Shown: positions 7,959-17,104, counted from the first letter of the stretch. The stretch: 64,000 nucleotides of DNA from SIG588 sp045654545 (GCA_045654545.1 JAZONO010000076.1:1-64000), one strand, 5' to 3'. Made by a program: numbers and translations. The notes: generated from the sequence alone by a model not told the origin.

Positions 7959-9023
7959 TTAATCCAGTTTCATATCGCCCGTTTTGACCCAACCGATTAC
8001 ACGCAGGATCTCGTTGAATATAAACGAGAGCAGGGCAGGCAACACAAAGCAAACCAGTGCCAACCCGATCCATTGCAACGAGCCGAGCGGACCTTGGTAG
8101 CCGTTGGTGGGATCCAGCCACCCAAGCACCATACCGATCGGGCCGAGCAGACCGCAAGTGCCCATGCCGGAATTGATGGCGGCACCGTACATCTTCAGTT
8201 GAAACACACACACGGCGAGCGGTCCCGTGATGGCGGATGCCAGCGTGGGGGCAATCCAAATTTGCGGATGGCGCAGAATGTTCGGCATTTGCAACATACT
8301 GGTGCCGATACCTTGCGATACCACACCGCCCCACCCGTTTTCACGGAAACTGATGACCGCAAAGCCCACCATCTGTGCACAGCAACCGGCCACCGCCGCC
8401 GCGCCGGCAATAGCCAGTCCTTCCGAACTGCCGGCGGCCACAGCACTGCCCGTGAGCACCAATCCGGCACAGATAGCGGCGCTGGAGATGGGCAAGGTCA
8501 GGCAAATGCCCACCACGACCGACACGACGATGCCCGTCACAAACGGGGCTTGTACTGCCGCCCAGCCGATAAAACTGCTTATGTAGCCAACCAACGTACC
8601 GATGTGCGGTGCGATCCAACGGGAGAGCAGACCGCCCACCAAAACGGTGGTGAAGGGGGTAACCAGAATATCCACTTTTGTCTTTTTGGAAACCAGCATA
8701 CCGCATTCCACGGCGGCAATGGCGATGAAGAACACGGCAAGCGGACCGCCGGCCCCTCCCAAGGTGTTGGCCGCGTTACCCACAGCGGCGGCCGAAAAGA
8801 TGACCAGCGGATCGGCTTTGAGCGAATAGGCGATCGCCGCCGCCATGGCAGGGCCGGCCATCGCTTGCGCAAATTTACCGATATCGGCAAAAAAAGCACA
8901 GTGGGGGATCATACCGAGCGCGGTAAATATCGTGCCGATCAAGAGCGAGGCAAACAAACCGAGTGCCATCGCGCCCATCGCCTGAATAAAATACCGATGT
9001 AGCAGTTTTTTTACACGTTCCAT
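7959..9023 (-). CDS. PTS EIIC_2-type membrane transporter (PfoR-like)
   Basis: A 354-residue, strongly hydrophobic protein with about ten predicted membrane helices and many small-residue segments (AVGNAANTLGGAGGPLAV, GIVVSVVVGICLTLPISSAAICA). It matches the EIIC_2/PfoR-like family, stand-alone PTS-permease-related proteins named after a Clostridium perfringens regulator of toxin genes. No EIIA or EIIB domain is fused or adjacent, so sugar phosphotransfer is not shown and the substrate is unknown. The gene lies downstream of the YihY gene on the same strand, separated by a short inverted-repeat element. Confidence 0.8.
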   Translation of the reverse strand: MERVKKLLHRYFIQAMGAMALGLFASLLIGTIFTALGMIPHCAFFADIGKFAQAMAGPAMAAAIAYSLKADPLVIFSAAAVGNAANTLGGAGGPLAVFFIAIAAVECGMLVSKKTKVDILVTPFTTVLVGGLLSRWIAPHIGTLVGYISSFIGWAAVQAPFVTGIVVSVVVGICLTLPISSAAICAGLVLTGSAVAAGSSEGLAIAGAAAVAGCCAQMVGFAVISFRENGWGGVVSQGIGTSMLQMPNILRHPQIWIAPTLASAITGPLAVCVFQLKMYGAAINSGMGTCGLLGPIGMVLGWLDPTNGYQGPLGSLQWIGLALVCFVLPALLSFIFNEILRVIGWVKTGDMKLD

Positions 9024-9070
9024 TTTGACATCGTTCCCTTCCGAGAAAATTTATTGTTTTCTGCGCGAGC

Positions 9071-9115
9071 AGGTTAAACCGACAAATCCGGATTCGGATC
9101 TGTCGGTTTAACCTA
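9071..9115. repeat. Short inverted-repeat element (end-to-end copy of the 275-bp family)
   Basis: Two facing copies of the family's terminal repeat, AGGTTAAACCGACAAATCC and its complement (1 mismatch in 19), meet around GATTCGGATC. The interior found in the copy at 9972-10248 is missing. TA flanks the right end at 9114-9115; the left flank is CA. The right end overlaps the stop codon of the YihY gene. Confidence 0.75.
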
Positions 9116-9949
9116 ACGGCGCAGGAACAGACGACCTTCATCGATCCATACGTTGATTTCGGCACCGAGGAAAAAGATGTACATACAAAAGTACAGCCAT
9201 AACAGCGAGAACATCACGATGGATAAACTGCCGTAATACGACGACGTGCCGCCGATGCGGTTGAGATAGAGCGAGAAAAGGGAGGAGAACCCCACCCAGC
9301 CGCCGGCTGCCAACAATGCACCCGGAAATTGTTGCAGCCACTTGTTGCATCGTCGCGGTATCGCCACGTATAAAAACCAAAACAGGAAAAATAACAGCGC
9401 AAATGAAAGCAGAAACGAAAAGCCGCGTCGCCAAAGCACGCCCGTTTCAAACAGCGGAAACAGTTGGGAAAGCCATTGCAACACCACGCCGCCAAACCCC
9501 AAAAAAGCAAGCACGATGGTGAGAATCACGAAAAACACCAACACGTATACCGAAGCCAACAATCGTAAGAATACATATCCGCGCGTGCGATGGACACCGT
9601 AAATACGGTCGAGCCCACGCATCAGGGATATAGATCCTTTGGAGGAGGACCACAAAGCCAGAGCGGCGGTGATGACCGTCACGGTGATGGGGGAACCGTC
9701 GTACAATTCCGATAAGACACGCCGCACAAAATCGGCAATCGCTTCGGGAATGATACGCACAAACAGATCGGTGATCTGGGTTTCGGTGAACGGCAAGCGG
9801 GGGAGAAGGGATAACAGCAGTACCGCGCCGGGGAAAAAAGAGATCACCAAAAACAAGGTAGCCTGTGCGGCATACGCCTCCACCGCATTGGCCTGATTGC
9901 GTGCCGAAAAATCCCCCAAAAAACGCCACAGTTGCCGTGCATACCGCAT
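9113..9949 (-). CDS. YihY/BrkB-family inner membrane protein
   Basis: A 278-residue protein with six predicted membrane helices. Family marks are the N-terminal region ending AAQATLFLVISFFPGAVLL, the WSSSKGSISLMRGLDRIYGV segment and the C-terminal GSLSIVMFSLLWLYFCMYIFFLGAE. YihY/BrkB proteins have no agreed biochemical role (historically mislabelled RNase BN). The start follows AAAGGTGGAGAGG. The TAG stop is formed at the junction with the short repeat element, so the last codons may differ from those of relatives. Confidence 0.9.
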   Translation of the reverse strand: MRYARQLWRFLGDFSARNQANAVEAYAAQATLFLVISFFPGAVLLLSLLPRLPFTETQITDLFVRIIPEAIADFVRRVLSELYDGSPITVTVITAALALWSSSKGSISLMRGLDRIYGVHRTRGYVFLRLLASVYVLVFFVILTIVLAFLGFGGVVLQWLSQLFPLFETGVLWRRGFSFLLSFALLFFLFWFLYVAIPRRCNKWLQQFPGALLAAGGWVGFSSLFSLYLNRIGGTSSYYGSLSIVMFSLLWLYFCMYIFFLGAEINVWIDEGRLFLRR

Positions 9950-9971
9950 ATCCTCTCCACCTTTCGTGTGG

Positions 9972-10248
9972 TAGGTTAAGCCGTCAGACCCGAACCCGCC
10001 TCATAGTGGGATGTTTCGGCGCTTTTTGCCCCGTTCGTTCTCGCAAGGCGCAAGCATTTCTTCGCCCGACCGGAACAAAAATCCCTCGAAATCTCCTCAC
10101 AATGAGGTCGTAGATTTTGGAAAGAGCGGATTTTTGTCACGTCAAGGCAAAAGCGGAGGTAATCCTCGTGGATTACCGAGCATTTTAACACTGACAGGGC
10201 GAAAATCCGCCTTTCCAAAACGGAGTTCGGGTTTGTCGGCTTAACCTA
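9972..10248. repeat. MITE-like element, full copy with TA flanks
   Basis: A roughly 273-bp element bounded by 22-bp terminal inverted repeats, GGTTAAGCCGTCAGACCCGAAC at 9974-9995 against 10225-10246 (2 mismatches), and flanked on both sides by TA. The left 90 bases recur at about 90% identity at 63910-64000, and the ends alone recur at 9071-9115. No transposase is inside. A TA target duplication and short inverted ends suit mobilisation by an IS630/Tc1-mariner-type transposase (inference). An 80-codon open frame inside (9976-10218, minus) is not credible as a gene. Confidence 0.85.
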
Positions 10249-10335
10249 GTGTATGTGGTGTCGCTCGAAATATGCCGTTTTCTATTGTCAGTTATTATAG
10301 CACAACAGAAAAAATAATGCAATATGTGACGTGCC

Positions 10336-10365
10336 TTGACAAAACAGAGATAAATATAGTATTAT
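10336..10365 (+). promoter_or_regulatory. Sigma-A-type promoter of the topoisomerase operon
   Basis: TTGACA at 10336-10341 and TATTAT at 10360-10365 with an 18-base spacer, 60 bases before the first topoisomerase start codon. Confidence 0.7.
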
Positions 10366-10424
10366 ATATAAATAAGAATTGGAAAAGAAACACAATATGT
10401 AGTTTTTGAAGGACGGATGAACGT

Positions 10425-12407
10425 ATGGCAGCCAAGAAACCAACTTACGGCAATGAAAGCATCACCTCCCTGAAAGGCGCCGACCGCGTGCGTAAACGCC
10501 CCGCAGTTATTTTCGGGTCGGATGGCTTGGAGGGATGCGAACATGCCGTGTTCGAAATATTGTCCAACTCCATTGACGAAGCGCGTGAAGGATACGGCAA
10601 CCGCATTGTGACCACCTGCTATGAGGACGGCTCGTTTGAAGTGCAGGATTTCGGACGTGGTATGCCGGTCGATTTCAACCAAAAGGAAAACCGCTTCAAC
10701 TGGGAACTGATCTTCTGTGAGTTGTATGCCGGCGGTAAATATAACACAAACGAAAGCGAAAACTATGAGTTTTCGCTCGGTTTGAATGGTCTGGGCGCGT
10801 GTGCCACCCAGTATTCCTCGGAATACATGGACGTGGAAGTTCACCGTGACGGCACGAAATACACCCTGCATTTTGAACGGGGCGAAAACGTGGGCGGTCT
10901 CACCAAAGAGCCGTATGCCAAACGGGATACCGGCACACGCATTCGCTGGAAACCCGATTTGCAGGTGTTCACCGACATCGCAGTACCGGTGGAGTATTTC
11001 CGCGACATCTTGCGCCGTCAGGCTATCGTGAATCCCAATCTGCTCTTTACCCTCCGCCGCCAAAACGGGCGCAGTTTCGAGGAGGAAGAGTTCCGCTATG
11101 AAAACGGCATTGCGGATTACGTGAAGGAACTCACCGCAGACGGCACCCTCACCGATGTGCAGGTGTGGAGTGGGGAACGCCGCGGTCGCGACCGTGAGGA
11201 CAAACCCGAATACAAAGTGAAATTCAATGTGGCGTTTTGCTGTTCCAACAAAACGGAGTTGCTGGAATACTATCACAACTCCAGTTGGCTGGAACACGGC
11301 GGCTCGCCCGAAAAGGCGGTGCGCTCGGCATTTGTGTCGCAGGTGGATGCCTACTTGAAGCAAAACGGCAAGTACCTTAAAAACGAAAGCAAGATCACCT
11401 TCCAAGACGTGCAGGATTGTCTTGTGCTGGTGTCCTCCTCCTTCTCCACGCAGACGTCCTATGAAAACCAGACAAAGAAAGCGATCACCAACAAGTTTAT
11501 CCAAGAGGCCATGACCGAATTTTTGCGCCACAACTTGGAAGTATACTTCATTGAAAATAAAGCGGAAGCCGACCGCATGACCGAGCAGGTGCTGATCAAT
11601 AAGCGCAGTCGTGAAAAGGCGGAAAAGACCCGTATCGACGTGAAAAAGGTGTTGCAGTCGGGCAACGACCTTGCCTCCCGTGTGCCGGGGTTTGTGGATT
11701 GCCGCACGCGTGACGTGGCACAGCGCGAACTGTTTATTGTGGAAGGTAAATCCGCTATGGGTGCGTGTATTCAGGCGCGTGACTCGGAGTTTCAGGCGAT
11801 CATTCCCGTGCGCGGTAAGATCCTGAACTGCTTGAAAGCAGAGTTCGACAAGATCTTCAAAAGCGAGATCATCGTCAACCTTTTGAAGGTAATGGGTTGC
11901 GGTGTGGAGGTCAAATCCAAAGCGAACAAAAATCTCTCCACCTTCGATCTTTCGCTGTTGCGGTTTGCGAAGATCATCATCTGCACCGATGCGGACGTGG
12001 ACGGTTTCCAGATCCGTACGCTGATCTTGACAATGTTGTATCGCTTAACACCAACCTTGATCGAGCAGGGGTATGTGTATATCGCGGAAACACCGCTGTA
12101 TGAGATCAACACCAAAACCGACACCTATTTTGCCTATAACGAAGCGGAAAAGACCACCATTCTCGAGGAGATCGGGGATGTGAAATACACCATTCAGCGC
12201 TCGAAGGGACTTGGTGAAAATGAGCCGGCGATGATGTCGCTCACCACCATGAATCCTGCCACCCGTCGATTGGTGAAGGTCAATCCGGCCGACGTGGAAG
12301 AAACGGCATATTTGTTTGACGTGCTGCTCGGCGATGATCTGGAAGGCCGTAAACGCATGATTGCGGAACACGGTGCGGATTATCTCGACATGCTGGATCT
12401 GGAATGA
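10425..12407 (+). CDS. Type IIA DNA topoisomerase, subunit B (divergent GyrB/ParE-like)
   Basis: A 660-residue ATPase subunit that would pair with the next gene to pass DNA strands at the cost of ATP. The GHKL ATP site is visible: Glu44, Asn48 and Asp51 in EILSNSIDEA, GRGMP near 78 and GLNGLGA near 119. The TOPRIM domain has catalytic Glu440 and the TDADVDG triad near 521. It departs from ordinary GyrB/ParE in reading EGKSAMG where EGDSAGG is usual, and DGFQIRT where DGAHIRT is usual. These residues line the quinolone and metal region. It is probably a second, non-gyrase paralogue, with standard gyrase encoded elsewhere. Confidence 0.9.
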   Translation: MAAKKPTYGNESITSLKGADRVRKRPAVIFGSDGLEGCEHAVFEILSNSIDEAREGYGNRIVTTCYEDGSFEVQDFGRGMPVDFNQKENRFNWELIFCELYAGGKYNTNESENYEFSLGLNGLGACATQYSSEYMDVEVHRDGTKYTLHFERGENVGGLTKEPYAKRDTGTRIRWKPDLQVFTDIAVPVEYFRDILRRQAIVNPNLLFTLRRQNGRSFEEEEFRYENGIADYVKELTADGTLTDVQVWSGERRGRDREDKPEYKVKFNVAFCCSNKTELLEYYHNSSWLEHGGSPEKAVRSAFVSQVDAYLKQNGKYLKNESKITFQDVQDCLVLVSSSFSTQTSYENQTKKAITNKFIQEAMTEFLRHNLEVYFIENKAEADRMTEQVLINKRSREKAEKTRIDVKKVLQSGNDLASRVPGFVDCRTRDVAQRELFIVEGKSAMGACIQARDSEFQAIIPVRGKILNCLKAEFDKIFKSEIIVNLLKVMGCGVEVKSKANKNLSTFDLSLLRFAKIIICTDADVDGFQIRTLILTMLYRLTPTLIEQGYVYIAETPLYEINTKTDTYFAYNEAEKTTILEEIGDVKYTIQRSKGLGENEPAMMSLTTMNPATRRLVKVNPADVEETAYLFDVLLGDDLEGRKRMIAEHGADYLDMLDLE

Positions 12408-12424
12408 GGGGAGGGATGTAATTC

Positions 12425-14674
12425 ATGGCTTCGAAAAAGAAAAACGTGGCGGTGCCGCAGGCAAACGAGTTGCCCTCCAATGCCCACATTGCCGGTGCAG
12501 GCGAGGTGGAACAGCAGGCGATCACCGATACCCTGCGTGAAAACTATATGCCGTATGCGATGAGTGTGATTATGTCCCGTGCGATCCCCGAGATCGACGG
12601 TTTCAAACCCTCGCACCGCAAACTGCTGTATACTATGTATAAGATGGGACTGCTTACGGGTGGTCTGATCAAATCCGCCAACATTGCCGGTCAGACCATG
12701 CGGTTGAACCCACACGGCGATGCCGCAATTTACGACACGATGGTGCGCCTTTCGCGCGGCAACGAAGCGCTGTTGCACCCGTATGTGGAATCCAAAGGTA
12801 ACTTCGGTAAGGCGTATTCGTCGGATATCGAATGCGCCGCTTCCCGTTACACCGAAGCGAAATTGGCACCCATTGCGGCGGAACTGTTCCGCGACATTGA
12901 TAAGGAAACGGTGGATTTCGTGGATAACTACGATGCCACGATGAAAGAGCCGTCCTTGTTGCCGGTGACCTTTCCCTCCATATTGGTGAACAACAACCTT
13001 GGTATCGCCGTCGGTATGGCGAGCAACATCTGCTCGTTCAACCTGTCCGAGGTGTGTGATACTGCCATCGCGTTGATGAAAGATCCGCATCACGATCTGT
13101 TGTCCACCTTGCAAGCCCCCGATTTCCCGAGCGGCGGTCAGCTTATCTATCGCCGTGAGGATCTGGAAAAGATCTATGAAACGGGTCGCGGCAGTGTGCG
13201 TGTGCGTGCGGTGTACGCCTATGACAAGGCAAACAACTGCATCGATGTGACCGAAATTCCGTATTCCACCACGGTGGAAGCTATTGTCGGCAAGGTGACC
13301 GAACTGGTGAAGTCAGGAAAACTGCGTGAAATCAACGATATTCGAAACGAAACCGACCTGAAAGGCTTGAAGATCACCATTGATCTGAAACGCGGTACCG
13401 ATCCCGACAAGTTGATGAACAAACTGTATGCCGCCACTCCCCTGGAAGATTCCTTCGGGTGCAATTTCAACGTGCTGATTGCCGGTGTGCCGCAGGTGCT
13501 CGGTGTGCGTGCGCTGTTCGATGAGTGGACGGGATACCGCATGGAATGTGTGCGCCGTCGCGTGGTGTTTGACCTCAACCGTGCAAAGGACAAGTTGCAC
13601 CTGCTCAAAGGTTTGCAAAAAATCCTGCTGGACATTGATAAAGCCATCCGTATCGTGCGCGAAACGGAAGAGGAGACGGAAGTGGTGCCGAACTTGATGA
13701 TCGGTTTCGGTATCGATGAGATTCAGGCGGAATATGTGGCGGAAATCAAGTTGCGCCACTTGAATCGTGAATACATCCTCAAACGCTTGGACGAGGTGGA
13801 ACGCCTGGAAGCCGAGATCGCCGAAATGGAAGAAACGCTTGGCAGTGCACGCCGCATCAAATCCATCATCATTGAGGAATTGCGAGCGGTGGCGAAAAAA
13901 TACGGACAACCGCGCCATACGCAGTTGATCTATGCCACCGACTTGGAAGAGGCGGAAGAAGCGGGAGAGGAGATCGTGCCCGAATACGCGTGCACGCTGT
14001 TCTTCACCGAAGGCGGCTATTTCAAAAAGATCACGCCGCAATCATTGCGTATGAGCAGTGAACACAAGTTCAAAGAGGGCGACCGCATGGCACAGACGGT
14101 CGAGAGTAACAACCGTCAGGAATTGCTCTTCTTCGGCGATAAAGCATCGGTGTATAAGAGCCGTGCCTCGGAGTTTGGCGATACCAAAGCCAGCGTACTG
14201 GGCGATTACGTGCCCACCAAACTTGGGTTTGAGGACGGCGAGGTCGCTCGGTATATGGCGGTGACCGATGACTATGCAGGGTTTATGCTGTTCTTCTTTG
14301 AAAACGGTAAAATGGCCAAGGTGGAGATGAGTGCCTATGCCACCAAGACCAACCGTCGCCGCTTGGTGGGAGCGTATTCCGACAAAGTGCCGCTGGTGGC
14401 GATGATGTATATCCGTGAGGATACCGAATTCTTGCTGGAATCCACGTCGGGCCGTCGCTTGGTGGTGAACACCGCCGCCGTGGCACCCAAGAGTTCGCGT
14501 ACCACTATCGGTGTGCAGGTGATGACTTTGAAAGGCACTCACCGCGTGAAGAGTGTGCAGTTGTTTGATGAAACATTGGTGGCAAAAGCCAACCGTTACC
14601 GCACCAAATCGTTGCCTGCGGCAGGGGCTTTGCCTGCGGCAGAAGATTTCGGTGAACAACTGACGTTGGAGTAA
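12425..14674 (+). CDS. Type IIA DNA topoisomerase, subunit A (divergent GyrA/ParC-like)
   Basis: A 749-residue cleavage-rejoining subunit. The catalytic Arg141-Tyr142 lie in AASRYTEAKL, and the N-terminal PSHRKLLYTMYKMGL and HGDAAIYDTMVRLSR segments form the winged helix. The Ser83 position of E. coli GyrA is Ala100 here (GDAAIYD instead of GDSAVYD); the Asp87 equivalent is kept. A coiled coil at about 450-490 precedes a short C-terminal beta-propeller region with no GyrA box, so supercoiling is unlikely and a topoisomerase IV-like role is favoured. The start follows GAGGGGAGGG, 17 bases after subunit B; a strong terminator ends the operon. Confidence 0.9.
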   Translation: MASKKKNVAVPQANELPSNAHIAGAGEVEQQAITDTLRENYMPYAMSVIMSRAIPEIDGFKPSHRKLLYTMYKMGLLTGGLIKSANIAGQTMRLNPHGDAAIYDTMVRLSRGNEALLHPYVESKGNFGKAYSSDIECAASRYTEAKLAPIAAELFRDIDKETVDFVDNYDATMKEPSLLPVTFPSILVNNNLGIAVGMASNICSFNLSEVCDTAIALMKDPHHDLLSTLQAPDFPSGGQLIYRREDLEKIYETGRGSVRVRAVYAYDKANNCIDVTEIPYSTTVEAIVGKVTELVKSGKLREINDIRNETDLKGLKITIDLKRGTDPDKLMNKLYAATPLEDSFGCNFNVLIAGVPQVLGVRALFDEWTGYRMECVRRRVVFDLNRAKDKLHLLKGLQKILLDIDKAIRIVRETEEETEVVPNLMIGFGIDEIQAEYVAEIKLRHLNREYILKRLDEVERLEAEIAEMEETLGSARRIKSIIIEELRAVAKKYGQPRHTQLIYATDLEEAEEAGEEIVPEYACTLFFTEGGYFKKITPQSLRMSSEHKFKEGDRMAQTVESNNRQELLFFGDKASVYKSRASEFGDTKASVLGDYVPTKLGFEDGEVARYMAVTDDYAGFMLFFFENGKMAKVEMSAYATKTNRRRLVGAYSDKVPLVAMMYIREDTEFLLESTSGRRLVVNTAAVAPKSSRTTIGVQVMTLKGTHRVKSVQLFDETLVAKANRYRTKSLPAAGALPAAEDFGEQLTLE

Positions 14675-14680
14675 GTAAAA

Positions 14681-14720
14681 AAGAGCAAGCATCTCGTTTG
14701 GCGAGATGCTTGCTCTTTCT
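14681..14720 (+). terminator. Intrinsic terminator of the topoisomerase operon
   Basis: A 16-bp stem (AAGAGCAAGCATCTCG and complement) with a 5-base loop, followed by CTTTG. Confidence 0.9.
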
Positions 14721-14807
14721 TTGTAATTAGCGGTTGCCTTCTTTTGGGTTTTGTTCTACCGAATTATAGATAAGGGGTAATTGGTATGCCAAAACGCGTG
14801 TCACCGC

Positions 14808-14837
14808 GAAAAGAGCCTTTCGGCTCATTTTTTTGCT
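14808..14837. terminator. Terminator between convergent genes
   Basis: AAAAGAGCC TTT GGCTCATTTTTTT: a short stem with seven T residues on the plus strand and four T residues on the minus strand. It lies directly beyond the stop of the PII-like gene. Confidence 0.65.
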
Positions 14838-15521
14838 TTAGATGCCCATGACTTCGTCGATGGGAAGCGAAACCACAAGTCCTTTGGCTTCGGTTTGTAT
14901 GCCGCACTTTTCGCTGATGGCTTTCATAATCGCCACCTTGCTTTCGTGTTCGGCCAGAATCAGGACAATCTCCTTTTCCTCCTGCACGCTGAGCCCCCAG
15001 AAACCGGTGGCTTCTTCATTTTCAATGCCGCGGCTGTGCACGATCGTGCCGCCGCCTGCACCTGCGGCGCGTGCCGCATCCATCACGATGTTTCCGAAAC
15101 CACGGTCGACCGTGGCAGCAATCAACGTGTATTTGGTGTCTCCCATGGTAAATTCACCCTTTCGTTCATCGAGATCTTTGTAATTTTCGGCGGCGCTGTT
15201 CATCATGCGCAACATTAGGTTGCTCACACCGGTCAGCGGAACGGTGAACGCGATGCCGCTGTTCACCGCATCCAATCGCAAACGGGTGTGCAAGGTGCGT
15301 AACATGCGTTGTCCGAGGTCGCGCGGCACGTAACTCATCAGCACGCATTTATCCACACTGCCAAAGCCGAGTGTATCCATAATTTCGCTGGATGCCGTGC
15401 CTTCCGCATTCAAGCGAAACTGCAACGGCAGATTGTTGCTTAAAAACATCTCGGCGGCTTTGTCGCCCAGTTTGGGGGTGGCAATCAACATCAGCATTTG
15501 ATAGGTTTGCTTCGCATTCAT
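14838..15521 (-). CDS. Tandem PII-like (GlnB-fold) regulatory protein
   Basis: A 227-residue protein made of two PII-like halves. The C-terminal half (about 128-227) is clear: KYTLIAATVDRGFGNIVMDAARAAGAGGGTIVHSRG followed by KEIVLILAEHESKVAIMKAIS, the GlnB pattern of strand, helix and T-loop region. The N-terminal half (YQMLMLIATPKLGDKAAEMFLSNN) is more divergent. PII proteins bind nucleotides and control membrane transporters or enzymes. The gene overlaps the DUF1538 membrane protein by four bases (ATGA), which suggests that this PII pair regulates that membrane protein. The usual uridylylated Tyr context of GlnB is not seen. Confidence 0.8.
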   Translation of the reverse strand: MNAKQTYQMLMLIATPKLGDKAAEMFLSNNLPLQFRLNAEGTASSEIMDTLGFGSVDKCVLMSYVPRDLGQRMLRTLHTRLRLDAVNSGIAFTVPLTGVSNLMLRMMNSAAENYKDLDERKGEFTMGDTKYTLIAATVDRGFGNIVMDAARAAGAGGGTIVHSRGIENEEATGFWGLSVQEEKEIVLILAEHESKVAIMKAISEKCGIQTEAKGLVVSLPIDEVMGI

Positions 15522-17053
15522 ATACGCACCTCCTCTTCCAAATCGATAATGTCGTCACTATCCGCCGTGAGCCCAATGTGCTGTACCACCGCATTCTGCA
15601 GTTTCGAGGATTTCAGGCGATACACAAGTCCCATAATTTGAATGGCGATCAACGGGGCGAGTGCCACCAGCGCCACCACACCGAAGGCGTCCACCATCAA
15701 GTCGCCACCAATCGCTTGGCAGGTGCCGATGCTGAGCGGCAACAGGAAGGTAGAGGTCATGGGACCGCTTGCCACACCACCCGAGTCAAACGCAATACCG
15801 ACAAAGATTTTCGGCACAAACAGCGACATCACGAGCGCGATCACATAACCGGGAATCAAGATCCAGTAGATCGGAATGCCAAACAGCACACGCGCCATTG
15901 CCAACCCGATACTACACGCCACACCGATGGACATACTGCGGTTCATCGCTTTCACCGAAATCGCACCGTCGGTGACGTTTTCCACTTGGTGATTCAACAC
16001 CTGAATCGCCGGCTCGGCTTTCACGATGTAGTAACCGATCAACATACCGATCGGGATCAAAATCCAGTTATAGGGGAGAGAGGCCAACTCTTGCCCGATC
16101 AATTCCCCTACGGGGGCAAACCCGACGTTCACACCGCATAAAAACAGCACCAGACCGATGCAGGTGTAAATCATACCGACGGTGATACGCTTCACCTGAC
16201 GCTTTTGATAACGGTGGGTGAGCAACTGAAACAGCACAAATACCGCCGCGATGGGCAACAGCGAAATCAGCACCTCGCCACCGTAGGTGGGCAGTTCCAA
16301 TGCGAACACGCGCACCACGTCACGTGTGGTGGCAACCGAAGCCACCGATCCTGCAAGATAGGCGGTTTCGGTTGGCTTATAAAAGAATCCCAAAATCAGC
16401 ACCGCCAAAATGGGGCCGATACTGGAAAGTGCCACCAAACCGAAACTGTCGCTTGCGGAATCTTTGCCGCTTCGCACCGAAGCCAAGCCGACACCCAGCG
16501 CCATAATAAACGGCACGGTCATCGGACCGGTGGTCACACCGCCCGAATCGAATGCCACCGCCAGAAAACTGGGTGGCGCCGGAAAGGATAGGGCGATCAA
16601 CGCAACATATAGTATAATGAGCAAACGTGACAGGTCAAAGGCAAAGCGAATACGCACGATCGCCAACGCCAAGAACAAGCCGACACCGACAGCAACCGTC
16701 AAAATCAGCACCATATCCGGCACGGCAGGCACTTGCTTTGCCAGCACTTGCAAGTCCGGTTCGGAAATGGTGATGATAACACCCATCACAAAACCGATAA
16801 GGAGTACGAAAAACACCTTTTTGGTTTTGGAGATCTGCACGCCGATGCCTTCACCGATCGGCGTCATGGCCATTTCCGCACCGAGTTGGAAAAACCCCAT
16901 ACCAAAAATAAGTAACACCGCGCCCGAAAGAAACATCACCATAGTTCCGAGGTCCATCGGTATCAGCAATATACTGAGTAAAAACACAATACCCGTAATC
17001 GGCAACACAGCCGAGAGGGATTCCAATGTTTTTTCGCGTAATTTCGGATTCAA
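15518..17053 (-). CDS. DUF1538 membrane protein (internal duplication)
   Basis: A 511-residue membrane protein with about 12 predicted helices and a twofold repeat. The motif FDSGGVTTGPMT in the first half returns as FDSGGVASGPMT in the second, each followed by a GLVALSSIGPI / GVVALVALAPL helix. This matches DUF1538. An inverted-repeat transporter or channel architecture is suggested, but no substrate is established. TTG at 17051-17053 is used as start because AAAGGTGG precedes it. The downstream PII-like gene overlaps its stop. Confidence 0.85.
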   Translation of the reverse strand: MNPKLREKTLESLSAVLPITGIVFLLSILLIPMDLGTMVMFLSGAVLLIFGMGFFQLGAEMAMTPIGEGIGVQISKTKKVFFVLLIGFVMGVIITISEPDLQVLAKQVPAVPDMVLILTVAVGVGLFLALAIVRIRFAFDLSRLLIILYVALIALSFPAPPSFLAVAFDSGGVTTGPMTVPFIMALGVGLASVRSGKDSASDSFGLVALSSIGPILAVLILGFFYKPTETAYLAGSVASVATTRDVVRVFALELPTYGGEVLISLLPIAAVFVLFQLLTHRYQKRQVKRITVGMIYTCIGLVLFLCGVNVGFAPVGELIGQELASLPYNWILIPIGMLIGYYIVKAEPAIQVLNHQVENVTDGAISVKAMNRSMSIGVACSIGLAMARVLFGIPIYWILIPGYVIALVMSLFVPKIFVGIAFDSGGVASGPMTSTFLLPLSIGTCQAIGGDLMVDAFGVVALVALAPLIAIQIMGLVYRLKSSKLQNAVVQHIGLTADSDDIIDLEEEVRI

Positions 17054-17104
17054 AACGCCACCACCTTTCTCTATGGGATAGATGTATGTAGGATATATCC
17101 GTGC

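Noticed and set aside
9113..9949. YihY-family protein as RNase BN
   Set aside because: That label came from a historical misassignment; nothing in the sequence suggests a ribonuclease.
9976..10218. 80-codon minus-strand frame inside the repeat element
   Set aside because: It ends near the terminal repeats, has no ribosome site, and the element's second copy shows no sign of coding conservation.
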